From: Manis javanica
Taxonomy: Eukaryota; Chordata; Mammalia; Pholidota; Manidae
DNA: 64,000 nt
Direction of reading: 5' to 3'
NCBI RefSeq assembly: GCF_040802235.1
Contig: NC_133157.1
Location: 89,390,001 to 89,454,000, forward strand
Shown: positions 49,319-60,945 of the stretch, in pieces
Position numbering within the stretch: the stretch's first letter is position 1
How the letters are laid out: every line of letters begins with the position of its first letter
Notes under the pieces: model-generated
Databases searched by the model: none
What the model saw: the letters and a program-made list of their open reading frames with translations, nothing else
Told to the model about the DNA's origin: nothing
Made by a program: the position numbers and the translations under genes

Positions 49319-49594
49319 CTGAAACCCAACAAATTGTTCCAGTTTGTAATTCAAAATATGATTTTTTTGCTATTGGGTATATATAACTTTGTTCATAAAG
49401 GAAACCTTGGTTCCCGGCGGTGCATCATATGAGAATGCCTGGGCTCAGTTAGCACTGTCACATCCCCTGCATCATGCCATACAGGTTACATTAAAAATGT
49501 TTTAGGAATGTGATTTTTCTTCTATTTTTAATTATCTTATAAAAAATAAAGTATGGTACCGGTTCAAAATTCAGCTTTATCACTACTACAGAAT

Positions 49595-49790
49595 ACTACA
49601 GAACCTAACTCATAAAGTGGTTAAAAGGATTAAATGAGATAATACATGTTTAAAAAACAAAAAAACCTTTAACAGTACCTGGGCTCACAGAAAGCATTCA
49701 ATAGATGTTAGCTGTGTGACCTTGGTGGACCTATCACTGTCTAGGCCTAATTTTTCATTAGTGCAACAGGAATGGCAGTACATACCTTAC
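49595..49790 (+). mobile_element. MIR SINE fragments
   Basis: GGATTAAATGAGATAATACA and AACAGTACCTGGGCTCACAG are the 3' part of a MIR. From 49709 AGCTGTGTGACCTTGGTGG and ATGGCAGTACATACCTTA repeat the middle of another. Both are on the plus strand and diverged. Confidence 0.75.
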
Positions 49791-50089
49791 AGCACACACA
49801 CAGGTACTAAGAGTAGAAAGTTTAGAGAGTCCTTAGTGACACTGTCACACATCCACCCAAGTCCAATACACAGTACCAGCCACCCCAAAATCAGGAGAAT
49901 GAGTTGATTATTGAGCACAAGGCATTTTAGAAAGATTTAATGAACATGTTAAACCATGTCATAGGCTGAAACTGGCAGCAAATTTTATACTTTCTAGAAA
50001 CATTTCATTACCTTGAAAAAGACAAAATCAGTCATCTAATGGGAATGACTATCTTCTCATGCTAGTTTAACCACACTTGTTATAGCCCT

Positions 50090-50335
50090 CAGGAAGGCAG
50101 AAAAAAACATTTACTACCATACACAACTACTGCATGCCAAGAAGTGTACTATGTACTTTATATAGGTTCTCTCACTTAAATCATCACAGTCCTAGGGCAA
50201 AACCATCATTCTCCCTTGACAGATAAGGAAACACACTTTAAGAGGTTAAAACAAACATGTCTGAGGTCACTGATTAACAGTAGAAAAGTCAGAACTTGAA
50301 CCTGTTCCCTATGTCTCTGAAGCCCACGCTTCCGT
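50090..50335 (-). mobile_element. MIR SINE, antisense
   Basis: CTATGTACTTTATATAGGTT, GACAGATAAGGAAACACACT, TGAGGTCACTGATTAACAGT and GAACTTGAACCTGTTCC run in the order of a reverse-complemented MIR. Confidence 0.8.
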
Positions 50336-50359
50336 ATTTCTCCACACTTCCATTATCAC

Positions 50360-50475
50360 AAAGTCACCCTTGAGAAGGCAAGCTCCTAGAGGCAGGAACC
50401 CAGCTCTTTATCATTTTGACCAGCTGCCCCATATAGCACCTGACACATGGGGGCACTCATGAATGAAACAATTAA
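50360..50475 (+). mobile_element. L2 LINE 3' end
   Basis: GCAAGCTCCTAGAGGCAGGA, CATATAGCACCTGACACATG and CATGAATGAAACAATTAATG match an L2 3' end ending in degenerate TGAA repeats. Confidence 0.7.
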
Positions 50476-51419
50476 TGGACCAGATGCTTAACTTTGCAGA
50501 TTAACTTTATGCTGCTTGAAGTGTTGATTTGGAGAAATACCAAGAGGTAAAACTTTCAGGCCTGCTATGGCCTACTTTACTGCAAGAAGGGGTACATGAA
50601 GTTAACTTTCCAATATATATTAAGAAGTTGAAGAAAATACAAGACAGTTAGGGGCAGGACAGAATCAGGACCAAAGATAAATTTGACCTTTACACTGATT
50701 TAATTTGATTTAAGTACAGACTATTTTGGGTGGGGGGGGAGGTAGGCTATTCAAATGATTTTACTGAGGAACTTCGGGGGGAGTGTCAAAGGGCTGGGAA
50801 GACCATGAGGTCTAACATCCTCTTGGCTTCAAAGCTGCTAAAAAAGCCAAATGCACATTATTTATTTTCACTTCTCAGCACACCTCCCCACACTACTCTT
50901 CAGAATTCTAAATCTCAGACTACCAGTTATGGTAATGCTAAATAGACTACCTAAACTTTGGGGTTTTTGTTTTTTAGTCAAAAAAACAATTCACATATTT
51001 GAAAGTGAATTGATATCTAATATCATGATGTACAAAAGAAAAATAAAGCTAAAATTAGTTACATTTCATCCACCCAAAACCAAGTTTGGTCTTTCACCTT
51101 TCTGCTCAGCATGTACAGTTTCTCTCCTCATACCAATTATGTTACTACCAACATTATGTACCTGTATGTGAGTTGGTGTAGCAAATTTCATACAAAATTT
51201 TAAAACAAAGCTAATGACAAGGATAAAGTAATAAAACAGTCATATCATCAGGCTCACAATAACCACATTCTAGATTTCTCTTTGTAAGAAAAGCAATGGT
51301 AGAAATAAAGAAACAAAAAAGGCAGAAGTAAAAGTAACAACTTAAAAGTGGACAAAATCCACCAATGTGAAGTAGAATAGGCATCAGGTAAGTCCCTTTA
51401 AGCTAGCCTTCTTTTCTCC

Positions 51420-51500
51420 TTTCATTCAATGAACATAATTGAGTGCTTACTGAATACCAGGCACCATACTGAGCCTGTGGATATAAAAATAAACAGGAAT
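51420..51500 (-). mobile_element. L2 fragment split by L1-E
   Basis: CATTCAATGAACATAATTGA and TACTGAATACCAGGCACCAT are a reverse-complemented L2 3' end. Its continuation appears to resume after 59244, so L1-E interrupted it. Confidence 0.65.
51485..51500 (+). repeat. L1-E target-site duplication, left copy
   Basis: AAAAATAAACAGGAAT is repeated without a mismatch at 59229-59244. It lies exactly before the L1-E 5' end. Confidence 0.9.
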
Positions 51501-52278
51501 AGGGGGCGGAGCCAACATGGCGCCATGAGTAGGACAGTGGGAATCTCATCCCAAAAACATATATATTTTTGAAAATACAACAAATACAACTAATCCTAAA
51601 AGAGAGACCAGAAGACACAGAACAAGAGCCAGACTACATCCACACGTGCGAGAGCCCAGCACCTGGTGAAAGGGGTAAGATACAACCCCCGGCCCGGAAG
51701 GAACTGAGCACACATCCCCCCAGTTCCTGGCAGGAGGGAGAGGGAGCCCAGGACTGCTAAACACCCAGCCCCAGCCACCCACACCAGAGCGCAGACACAG
51801 TGCATGTGTGGAGGGCTGGAAACTAGGGAATAGGGCAGCAAGACCTCTGGGCGGGTTCCAAAGCTGATGCCCCTGTGACAAAGAAAAGCGAGTGCTTTTG
51901 AAAGTCTTAAAGGGACAGGGATGTAACAGCTGGAAGGATACAACACAGGTCACAGCCCAGTGGCTGGAAATTACAGGGAAAACCGGGCACAATAACCCCC
52001 TGGGCAACAGCTCTGAGACCCCTCACGGAGGTAAACAGCCAAACAGCCCCTGGTCAATTACCCCTCTGGGTGCTGCAAAAGCAGAGAAACAGCCTAAGGC
52101 AGACCCCACCCACAGAAAGGGAAATTCCTCCATGTCGGCTGGGCAAGACACAAAGACCCAGTCTACACGCAATTACCCAACACAAGCCACTAGGGGTCGC
52201 AGTTGTCCCAGAAAAGAAAGGCCAGTAGCAAGTGAAAAGTTTGGCCCTCCCAGCTGACAGTCAATAGTGCCTGTCAAC

Positions 52279-53151
52279 ATGAAAAGGCAAAAAAAAAATA
52301 TGATCCAGACAAAACTAACCCAGACAGCTTCGGCATCTGCTACATCTTCCCCTGAGAACAACAGGGAAACCTGGGGAGATAGATTTAACCAGTCTTCCTG
52401 AAAAAGAATTCAAAATAAAAGTCATAACCATGCTGATGGATTTGCAGAGAAATATGCAAGAACAAAGGAAGGAGAATACAGAAACAAAACAAGCTCTGGA
52501 AAGACTTCAAAACAGAATGGACGAGATGAAAGAGACCATTAATGGACTAGAAAACAGAGAACAGGAATGCAGAGAAGCTGATGCAGACAGAGATGAAAGG
52601 ATCTTCAGGAATGAAAGAGTTCTAAGAGAGCTGAGTGACCAATCGAAACGGAACAATATTCACATTATAGGGGTACCAGAAGAAGAAGAGAGAGAAAAAG
52701 GGATAGAAAGTGTCTTTGAAGAAATAATTGCCGAAAAAAACATCCCCAAACTAGGGGAAGAAATGGCCTCTCAGACCACAGAGGTACACAGAACTCCCAT
52801 GACAAGGGATCCAAGGAGGGCAACACCAAGACACATAATAATTAAAATGGCAAAGATCAAACACAAGGACAAAGTATTAAAGGCAGCCAGAAAGAAAAAA
52901 AAGGTTACCTACAAAGGAAAACCCATCAGGCTATCATCAGACTTCTCAACAGAAACCCTACAGGCCAGAAGAGAATGCATAATATACTTAATGCAATGAA
53001 ACAGAAGGGCCTCGAACCAAGACTACTGTATGCAGCACAAATAACATTTAAATATGAAGGAGGGATTAAACAATACCCAGACAAGCAAAAGTTGAGGGAA
53101 TTTGCCTCCCACAAACCACCTATACAGGGCATCTTACAGGGACGGCTCTAG
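52279..53151 (+). pseudogene. L1-E ORF1, best-preserved copy
   Basis: Begins ATG AAA AGG at 52279. The first 40 codons end at a TGA where the frame shifts. A 189-codon frame (52430-52999) then covers coiled coil (MLMDLQRNMQEQRKENTETK), the ENREQECREADADRDER hinge, RRM (NNIHIIGVPEEEE) and part of the C-terminal domain (KPIRLSSDFSTETLQARRE). It breaks at a missing base at about 52977. The natural stop is the TAG at 53149-53151. Close to a whole ORF1p, but with at least two frame errors. Confidence 0.85.
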
Positions 53152-53342
53152 ATGGGAGCACTCCTAAAAAGAGCACAGAACAAGATACCCAACATATGAA
53201 GAAGGGAGGAGGAGGAATAAGAAGGGAGAGAAATAATCATCAGACCGAGTGTATAATAGCTCAACAAGTGAGTTAAGTTAGACAGTAAGATAGTAAAGAA
53301 GGTAACCCTGAACCTTTGGTAACCACAAACTTATAGCCTGTA

Positions 53343-56300
53343 ATGGCAATAAGTTCATACCTCTCAATAATCACCCCAAATGTAAATGCACTGAATGCAA
53401 CAATCAAAAGACACAGAGTAACAAAATGGATAAAACAGCAAGATCCATCCATATGCTGCTTACAAGAGACTCACCTCAAACCCAAAGACATGCACAGACT
53501 TAAAGTCAAGGGATGGAAAAAGATATTTCATGCAAAAGCAGAGAGAAGAAAGCAGGTGTTGCAATTCTGGTATCAGACAAAACAGACTTCAAAATAAAGA
53601 AAGTAACAAAAGACAAAGAAGGACATTACATAATGATAAAGGGCTCAGTACAACAAGAGGATATAACCATTATAAACATATATATGCACCCAATACAGGA
53701 GCACCAACATACCTGAAACAAATACTAACAAAACTAAAGGAGGAAATAGCATTCATTCTAGGAGACTTCAACACACCACTCACTCCAAAGGACAGATCCA
53801 CCAGACAGAAAATAAGTAAGGACACAGAGGCACTGAACAACACAGTAGAACAGATGGACCTAATAGACATCTACAGAACTCTACATCCAAAAGCAACAGG
53901 ATACACATTCTTCTCAAGTGCACATGGAACATTCTCCAGAACAGACCACATACTAGGCCACAAAAAGAGCCTCAGTAAATTCCAAAATATTGAAATCCTA
54001 CAAACCAACTTTTTAGACCACAAAGGCATAAAACTAGAAATAAACTGTATAAAGAAAGCAAAAATGCTCACAAACACATGGAGGCTTAGCAACACGCTCC
54101 TAAATGATCAATGGATCAATGACCAAATTAAAATGGACATCCAGCAATATATGGAAACAAACGACAACAACAACACTAAGCCCTAACTACTGTGGGACAC
54201 AGCAAAAGCAGTCTTAAGAGGAAAGTATACAGCAATCCAGCATATTTAAAAAAGGAAGAACAATCCCAAATAAATGGTCTAATGCCACAATTATCGAAAT
54301 TGGAAGAAGAACAACAAATGAGGCCAAAGGTCAGCAGATGGAGGGACATAATAAAGATCAGAGAAGAAATAAATAAAATTGAGAAGAATAAAACAATAGC
54401 AAAAATCAATGAAACCAAGAGCTGGTTCTTCAAGAAAATAAACAAAATAGATAAGCCTCTAGCCAGACTTATTAAGAGAAAAGAGAGTCAACACAAATCA
54501 ACAGTATCAGAAACGAGAAAGGAAAAATCACAACAGACCCCACAGAAATACAAAGAATTATTAGTGAGTACTATGAAAACATATATGCTAACAAGTTGGG
54601 AAACCTAGGAGAAATGGACAACTTCCTAGAAAAATGCAACCTTCCAAGACTGACCCAGAAAGAAACAGAAAATCTAAACAGACCAATTACCAGCAATGAA
54701 ATCGAAGCGGTAATCAAAAAACTACCAAAGAACAAAACCCCCGGGACAGATGGATTCACCTCGGAATTTTATCACACAAACAAGGAAGACATAATATCCA
54801 TTCTCCTTAAAGTTTTCCAAAAAATAGAAGAGGAGGGGATACTCCCAAACTCATTCTATGAAGCTAACATCACCCTAATACCAAAACCAGGCAAAGACCC
54901 CACCAAAAAAGAAAATTACAGACCAATATCCCTGATGAACGTAGATGCAAAAATACTCAACAAAATATTAGCAAACCGAATTCAAAAATACATTAAAAGG
55001 ATCATACACCATGACCAAGTGGGATTCATCCCAGAGATGCAAGGATGGTACAACATTCGAAAGTCCATCAACATCATCCACCGCATCAACAAAAAGAAAG
55101 ACAAAAACCACATGATCATCTACATAGATGCTGAAAAAGCATTTAACAAAATTCAACATCCATTCATGATAAAAACTCTCAGCAAAATGGGAATAGAGGG
55201 CAAGTACCTCAACATAATAAAGGCCATATATCATAAACCCACAGCCAACATTATACTGAACAGTGAGAAGCTGAAAAGCTTTTCCTCTGAGATCGGGAAC
55301 TACACAGGGATGCCCACTCTCCCCACTGTTATTTAACATAGTACTGGAGGTCCTAGGCAAGGCAATCAGACAAAACAAAGAAATACAAGGAATCCAGATT
55401 GGTAAAGAAGAAGTTAAACTGTCACTATTTGCAGATGACATGATACTATACATAAAAAACCCTAAAGACTCCATCCCAAAACTACTAGAACTGATATCGG
55501 AATACAGCAAAGTTGCAGGATACAAAATTAACACACAGAAATCTGTGCCTTTCCTATACACTAACAATGAACCAATAGAAAGAGAAATCAGGAAAACATC
55601 TCCATTCACAATTGCATCAAAAAAAAATAAAGTGCCTAGGAATAAACCTAACCAAAGAAGTGAAAGACTTATACTCTGAAAACTACAAGTCACTCTTAAG
55701 AGAAATTAAAGGGGACACTAACAAATGGAAACTCATCCCATGCTCATGGCTAGGAAGAATTAATATCGTCAAAATGGCCATCCTGCCCAAAGCAATATAC
55801 AGATTTGATGCAATACCTATGAAACTACCAGCAACATTCTTCAATGAACTGGAACAAATAATTCAAAAATTCATATGGAAACACCAAAGACCCTGAATAG
55901 CTAAAGCAATCCTTAGAAAGAAGAATAAAGTAGGGGGGATCTCACTCCCCAACTTCAAGCTCTACTATAAAGCCATAGTAATCAAGACAATTTGGTACTG
56001 GCACAAATTGAACTGAACCACAGACCAATGGAACAGACTAGAGAATCCAGACATTAACCCAGACATATATGGTGAATTAATATTTGATAAAGGAGCCATG
56101 GACATACAATGGCAAAATGACAGTCTCTTCAATAGATGGTGCTGGCAAAACTGGACAGCTACATGTAGGAGAATGAAACTGGACCTTTGTCTAACCCCAT
56201 ATAAAAAATTAAACTCAAAATGGATCAAAGACCTGAATGTAAGTCATGAAACCATTAAACTCTTGGAAAAAAAATCATAGGCAAAAACCTCTTAGACATA

Positions 56301-57166
56301 AACATGAGCGACCTCTTCTTGAACATATCTCCCCGGGCAAGGAAAACAACAGCAAAAATGAACAAGTGGGACTATATTAAGCTGAAAAGCTTTTGTACAG
56401 CAGAAGACACCATCAATAGAACAAAAAGGAACCCTACAGTATGGGAGAATATATTTGAAAATGACAGATCCAATAAAGGCTTGATGTCCAGAATATATAA
56501 AGAGCTCACACGCCTCAACAAACAAAAAAACAAATAACCCAATTAAAAAATAGGCAGAGGAACTGAACAGACAGTTCTCCAAAAAAGAAATACAGATGGC
56601 CAACAGACACATGAAAAGATGCTCCACATCGCTGATTATCAGATAAATGCAAATTAAAACTACAATGAGGTTATCACCTCACACCAGTAAGGATGGCTGC
56701 CATCCAAAAGACAAACAACAACAAATGTTGGCAAGGCTGTGGAGAAAGGGGAACCCTCCTACACTGCTGTTGGGAATGTAAATTAGTTCAACCATTGTGG
56801 AAAGCAGTATGGAGGTACCTCAAAATGCTCAAAACAGACTTACCATTTGACCGAGGAATTCGACTCCTAGGAATTTACTCTAAGAATGCAGCAATCAAGT
56901 TTGAGAATGACAGATGCACCCCTATGTTTATCGCAGCACTATTTACAATAGCTAAGAATTGGAAGCAACCTAAATGTCTGTCGATAGATGAATGGATAAA
57001 GAAGATGTGGTACATATATGCAATGGAATACTACTCAGTCATAAGAAAAGGGCAAATCCTTCCATTTGCAGCAACATGTATGGAGCTGAAGGGTATTATG
57101 CTCAGCGAAATAAGCCAAGCAGAGAAAGAGAAATACCAAATGATTTCACTCATCTGTGGAGTATAA
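53343..57166 (+). pseudogene. L1-E ORF2, broken
   Basis: Starts MAISSYLSIITPNVNAL at 53343. Frameshifts occur near 53550 and 53690. LQETHL and ILGDFNTPL are present, but the SDH motif reads LDHKGIK. A TAA at about 54184-54186 ends the endonuclease domain. Reverse transcriptase is in frame 54596-55336 ([30 protein letters not shown]), with [13 protein letters not shown] at about 55425. The C-terminal cysteine region ([18 protein letters not shown]) is in frame 56693-57166, which keeps the natural end, QMISLICGV. Inactive. Confidence 0.85.
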
Positions 57167-57424
57167 GAACAAAGGAGCAAAACAGCAGCAGAATCACAGA
57201 ATTCAAGAATGGAGTAACAGGTACCAAAGGAAAAGGGACTGGGGAGGATGGGTGGGTAGGGAGGGATAAGGGGGGGAAGAGGAAAGGGGGTATTAAGATT
57301 AGCATGCATGGGGGGGAGGGAGAAAGGGGAGGGCTGTACAAGACAGAGAAGACAAGTAGTGATTTTACAACATTTTGCTATGCTGATGGACAGTGAGTGT
57401 AAAGGGGTTTATAGGGGGGACCTG

Positions 57425-59009
57425 GTTATACAGAGGATCAAAGCCTAAGTTGGCTACCCCAAAAATGAACTAAGATACGATATGAATAAGAACTTCCAAC
57501 ATCAGCACTCTCTGGAAGACTCATGCCAGAAGATGATCATCAAAAAACCCCAACAAAGATCCACGCACTGCTACAGGTGTAGATGCACTCATTCCACTGG
57601 TTCCTGGACTTGCCATGGGAATGAAGAAGGAGATATCTAAGCTGGCCTGTGCATACAGTAAAACAACAAATTTGACTGGATCTACACTGTTGGAACTCAA
57701 CCAAGAATTAGGAGAAGTGCAAATTGTAGCGCTCCAAAATCTTACAACTACAGACTATTTACTGTTAAAAGAACATATGGGATGTGAACAGTCCCCAAGA
57801 ATGGGCTGTTTTAATTTGTCTGATTTCTCTCAGACTGTTCAAGTTCAGTTGGACAATATCCACCATATCATAGATAAGTTTTCACAAATGCCTAAGGTGC
57901 CTAACTGGTTTTCTTGGTTTCACTGGAGATGGCTGGTAATTATAGGTATGCCTTGGTTATGTAACTGTACTCCTATTATGTTAATGTGTGTGCGCAATTT
58001 AATTAGTTGTTTAAAACCTATACATGCTTATGTTACTCTACAAGAAGATATGTCAAAGAAATAATCAATCTTCCCATGTCTTCTTCCGTCTGCTACTTCT
58101 ATAGCTTTTCTTCTTCCTTCCTAATACAACCCTTAAATAGAATTTGTGCCTCATATTGAATTTACCGTGTATCATAATTCTTCCAAGTGGTAAAGATACC
58201 TCAACACAAATGCTGGGCATAGAAGCCACAGGGCATAAATCTGCAAAGAAGTAAAAAGCTAACCTTTTCAAACAATATGGCTTCTCTCTCACTTACCAAC
58301 TTTACATTTCCCTGTATGGCCCTGCAAGATGACTGGTTAGCCAGAGATGGGTAAGATTCCTCAAGGGAGGAACAACCTAAGACAGGCACAGTTGCAGGGG
58401 GGCCATCAGGTGAGAAATTGGGGATCAACAGAGGTGAGGCTTAGAACCTCTCCCCCCCTGGTCTGAGAGAAATCTGCTGCATCCATGGATGTATTACTGC
58501 CCTTGTCTAGCTTGGATTAACACATAGTCTACAGGCACACACCTGATCATCTACATTTGCTCTCTTACAACACTAAACTATGTTTTCTACCTTTATCTTG
58601 CATCTACCTACCACTTCAGCATTTTATTAAAAATAATAATAATAAAGAGAGAAATGTATCCACATATAAATCAAGTATAAAAATCAAACAAATATTCATA
58701 TTTGGACTGATTGTTTATAGTTCATAATGAATGATCAAAACCAAAAGTTTCTGTGATGACTGCCCTTATACTGTTCACCATGTAACTTATTCTCTATGTA
58801 AGAATTTGTTCTCCATGTAAGAACTTGTTCGTTATGCTTTAGAAGATTGGAGACTGACGAAAATTAGGCTTGGGGTGGATTAATGATTGTGCATTGAGCA
58901 TTGACTCCCCTATACAGGATTTTATTGTTGTTAACAACCATTTGATCAATAAATAGGAGAGATGTCCTCACAAAAAAACAAAGCAAAAGAAAAAAAAAAA
59001 CAAAAAAAA
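57425..59009 (+). mobile_element. Retroviral env/LTR tail of L1-E
   Basis: The tail joins at TTATACAGAGGATCAAAGCC right after the L1 3' UTR, without the A-rich spacer present in the other copies. It holds the env transmembrane region (57540-58064) and the non-coding retroviral part with (AAT)n at 58636-58646, AATAAA at 58948 and a poly(A) interrupted by C and G (58972-59009). Confidence 0.88.
57615..58064 (+). pseudogene. Retroviral env transmembrane-subunit ORF in the L1-E tail
   Basis: A 149-codon frame from ATG to a natural-looking stop. In order it shows a heptad-rich segment with LLELNQELGEVQ (about residues 23-36), an immunosuppressive-domain-like LQNLTTTDYLLLKEHMGC, a CX7C loop (CEQSPRMGC) as in betaretroviral transmembrane subunits, a second helix, a tryptophan-rich membrane-proximal region (WFSWFHWRW), a hydrophobic membrane span and a short tail ending SKK. 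A hydrophobic, fusion-peptide-like stretch lies upstream of the ATG. There is no surface subunit and no signal peptide, so it is a remnant. It is the only one of the four tails in which this part is unbroken. Confidence 0.7.
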
Positions 59010-59215
59010 AGTACACACTTCCAATTGTAAAATAAATAAGTAACCGAGATGTATAGCATAAGGAATATAGTCAAAATATTGTAACAACTTGGTATGGTGA
59101 TAGCTGGTACCTAGAATTAACATGTATATAATTGTTGAATCACTGTGTTGTACACCTGAAACTAATGTAATACTATGTGTCAACTACCCTTCATAAAAAA
59201 TAATTATCTACAAAA
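59010..59215 (+). mobile_element. Old L1 (L1MA-like) 3' UTR inside the L1-E insertion
   Basis: GTACACACTTCCAATTGTAA, GGAATATAGTCAAAATATTG, GTTGTACACCTGAAACTAAT and a TGTGTCAACTACCCTTCA end are classic old mammalian L1 3' UTR. It has its own A-rich end (59209-59234) and lies within the L1-E target duplications. Confidence 0.8.
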
Positions 59216-59228
59216 AAATAAAAAATAA

Positions 59229-59244
59229 AAAAATAAACAGGAAT
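59229..59244 (+). repeat. L1-E target-site duplication, right copy
   Basis: AAAAATAAACAGGAAT, identical to 51485-51500, after the final A-rich tract. Flanking DNA (CAAAGAATTCAGTCAGTG) plausibly continues the interrupted L2. Confidence 0.9.
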
Positions 59245-59559
59245 CAAAGAATTCAGTCAGTGACTTTCTGGAGTTTCAAATCAGCGTGTTCAATTCCATC
59301 ACATCATAGGAAATTAGACTGTTCTCAACAGTTTTGCGCTTTTAAAAACAAGGAGAGCCCAAAGTTTTGAAAAAAAATTGATGGACTTTTGGGCATCAAG
59401 GAATTATTAGTTACATGACTGAGGGCAAGTGTATCCTTGCAAAAAGACAACTTGATACCGTGCATGTGAACCCACACGACGTGGTAGCCTACTGCACAAG
59501 CGTAGGGCAGGAGCAAAAGCGAACTTCAGCCGCAGTTGGACGGAATACAGGGAGAGGGA

Positions 59560-60460
59560 GGTACCCAGTCGGGCTGAATTCAAGCCACCATCAAGGTGAA
59601 CGCTTTGAAGTTCACGTGGAGCAAGGGGCTCACGCACAGGCAGGTGCGGGTCCCACACTTCAGGGACAGGACCACCAAAGGCCTCCTCGTCCCCTTTAAA
59701 CCAGCCCCTCAAAAAGGGGATGACGGGCGAGGTCATGAAGACCGCAAACAACACCGGCCAGGGCAAGGTGGGCTCACTGCCCGGCCCCTCCCTGATGCAA
59801 ATGACCTTGCCCAGATCACCGCTGTCCACGTGGGGAAGAGGCCGGAGATCTCAGGGGTCGGAGACGCCCATCCCCCACCGCATACCTGGCGCTAGCCGAA
59901 CAGGTCCAGGCAGCGGCCGTGGGGCCTGACACTGAAGGCGGTGCCCACGGGCGACCAGCTGGTGCTGACACCCCGAGCGTGCAGCCCGAATGCAAGAGCA
60001 GCCGCGTGGGCCCCGAGGCCGCCCAGCCCTCGAGCAGACAGCGTGGGGGACCCCGGGCAGCCCCTTCCCAGGCCGCGGGGCGCTGCCCCAGCACCTCGAC
60101 TCCGGCCGGGAACTCACACACCGCATTTCCGCGGCAACGGCCCATCCCGCACCACGTGACGCCCGCGCTTCCGGGTCGGCCCTCGAGGCCCTCCGGACGT
60201 GGGCACGTCGGCGTTCCGAGGAGGAGCGTCGTCCCGTCTCCCTCTCGGTAGCAGCTGTGGTCTGGTGCCCCCGTGTGCCTGGTGTCAGGGGCTAGCCCTT
60301 CCTTCCCACGTGACTCGAGAAGCGGGACAGGGTCCCAGGCCACCGGGCGCCGAGCTCCCGTGAACATCAGGGCGGGGCCTGGGTGCCCTCCACAACCCGA
60401 CGGGGCCGCTGACATGCCGCCACCGAGTCGGCCTCCTCCAGGAGGTGGTTGACATTAAGC
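59560..60460 (-). promoter_or_regulatory. CpG island and promoter region of MIPEP copy
   Basis: Dense CpG contrasts with the AT-rich surroundings. Upstream of MIPEP exon 1 (which reads leftwards) are a CACGTGAC E-box (60153-60160) and an ETS/GABP-like CTTCCGGG (60168-60175), a usual pair at housekeeping and mitochondrial gene promoters. There is no TATA box. CpG retention suggests the island stayed unmethylated in the germline until fairly recently. Confidence 0.65.
59886..60044 (-). pseudogene. MIPEP: MIPEP exon 1, start and frame lost
   Basis: On the minus strand the exon reads [19 protein letters not shown], then [19 protein letters not shown] and CLDLFG, the mitochondrial targeting region and start of mature MIPEP. 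The initiator is ACG (60044-60042) instead of ATG. A TAG at 59894-59892 replaces the Glu codon after LDLFG, three codons before an intact donor (CGCCAG/GTATGC). ACG can start translation weakly, but the TAG would end it after about 50 codons. Confidence 0.85.
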
Positions 60461-60945
60461 AGGAGCTGTGCCTGCACGTCCCAGCCAAGGGGTGTGTGTA
60501 GAACCCAGTAAATTATCATAGATCTTCATTTATTTTGACTTGTAAGATTATAATAATTATCGACCATATAAATTTGCTAAGGGAGGATTTTGCCAAACTT
60601 CAGTCAAGAATAGAGGAATGGAAAGATTTGGGGGCAGGAGGCAGAGAGGACATTGTGATTTGGGCTTAGGCTGGAGAGAGTGAAATGGCTCGCCTGGGGA
60701 CTGTGGACAGTCTGGCCTCTGAATGAAGGGAAATCACTGCACAGTGGGAATTGGGCCAGATTCTTGTCCAGGATCGGTGCTTTAACCTTGCTAAACTTAA
60801 TCCTCTGTCCTCTGCAGAAAGGAAATTGTACTAGGTGCCTCACCTACCTTCCATGAGTGCTTAGAGATTAAGGAAGGGGGTCTTATCAACAGCAAGGTGT
60901 TTTATTTTGAAAGGCTTCTGTAGGTGGAGAGGAAAAATACAATAT

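Larger units (their letters stand above)
51501..59228 (+). mobile_element. LINE-1 copy E, full length, retroviral tail plus second transduction
   Basis: From AGGGGGCGGAGCCAACATGG the order is: 5' UTR with one monomer, ORF1 (52279-53151), ORF2 (53343-57166), 3' UTR, retroviral tail (57425-58971) with AATAAA at 58948-58953 and poly(A), then an unrelated old L1 3' UTR (59010-59215) and a final A-rich tract. The perfect 16-bp duplication at 51485 and 59229 encloses all of this, so the whole 7.7 kb behaves as one insertion. It lies in MIPEP intron 1, antisense. Relative to the other tails it lacks about 330 bp across the L1-tail junction. Confidence 0.92.

Noticed and set aside
59407-60415. 140- and 199-codon minus-strand and 99-110-codon plus-strand ORFs in the CpG island
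   Set aside because: Only the MIPEP exon 1 frame resembles a known protein. The others are GC-driven open frames in wrong phases.
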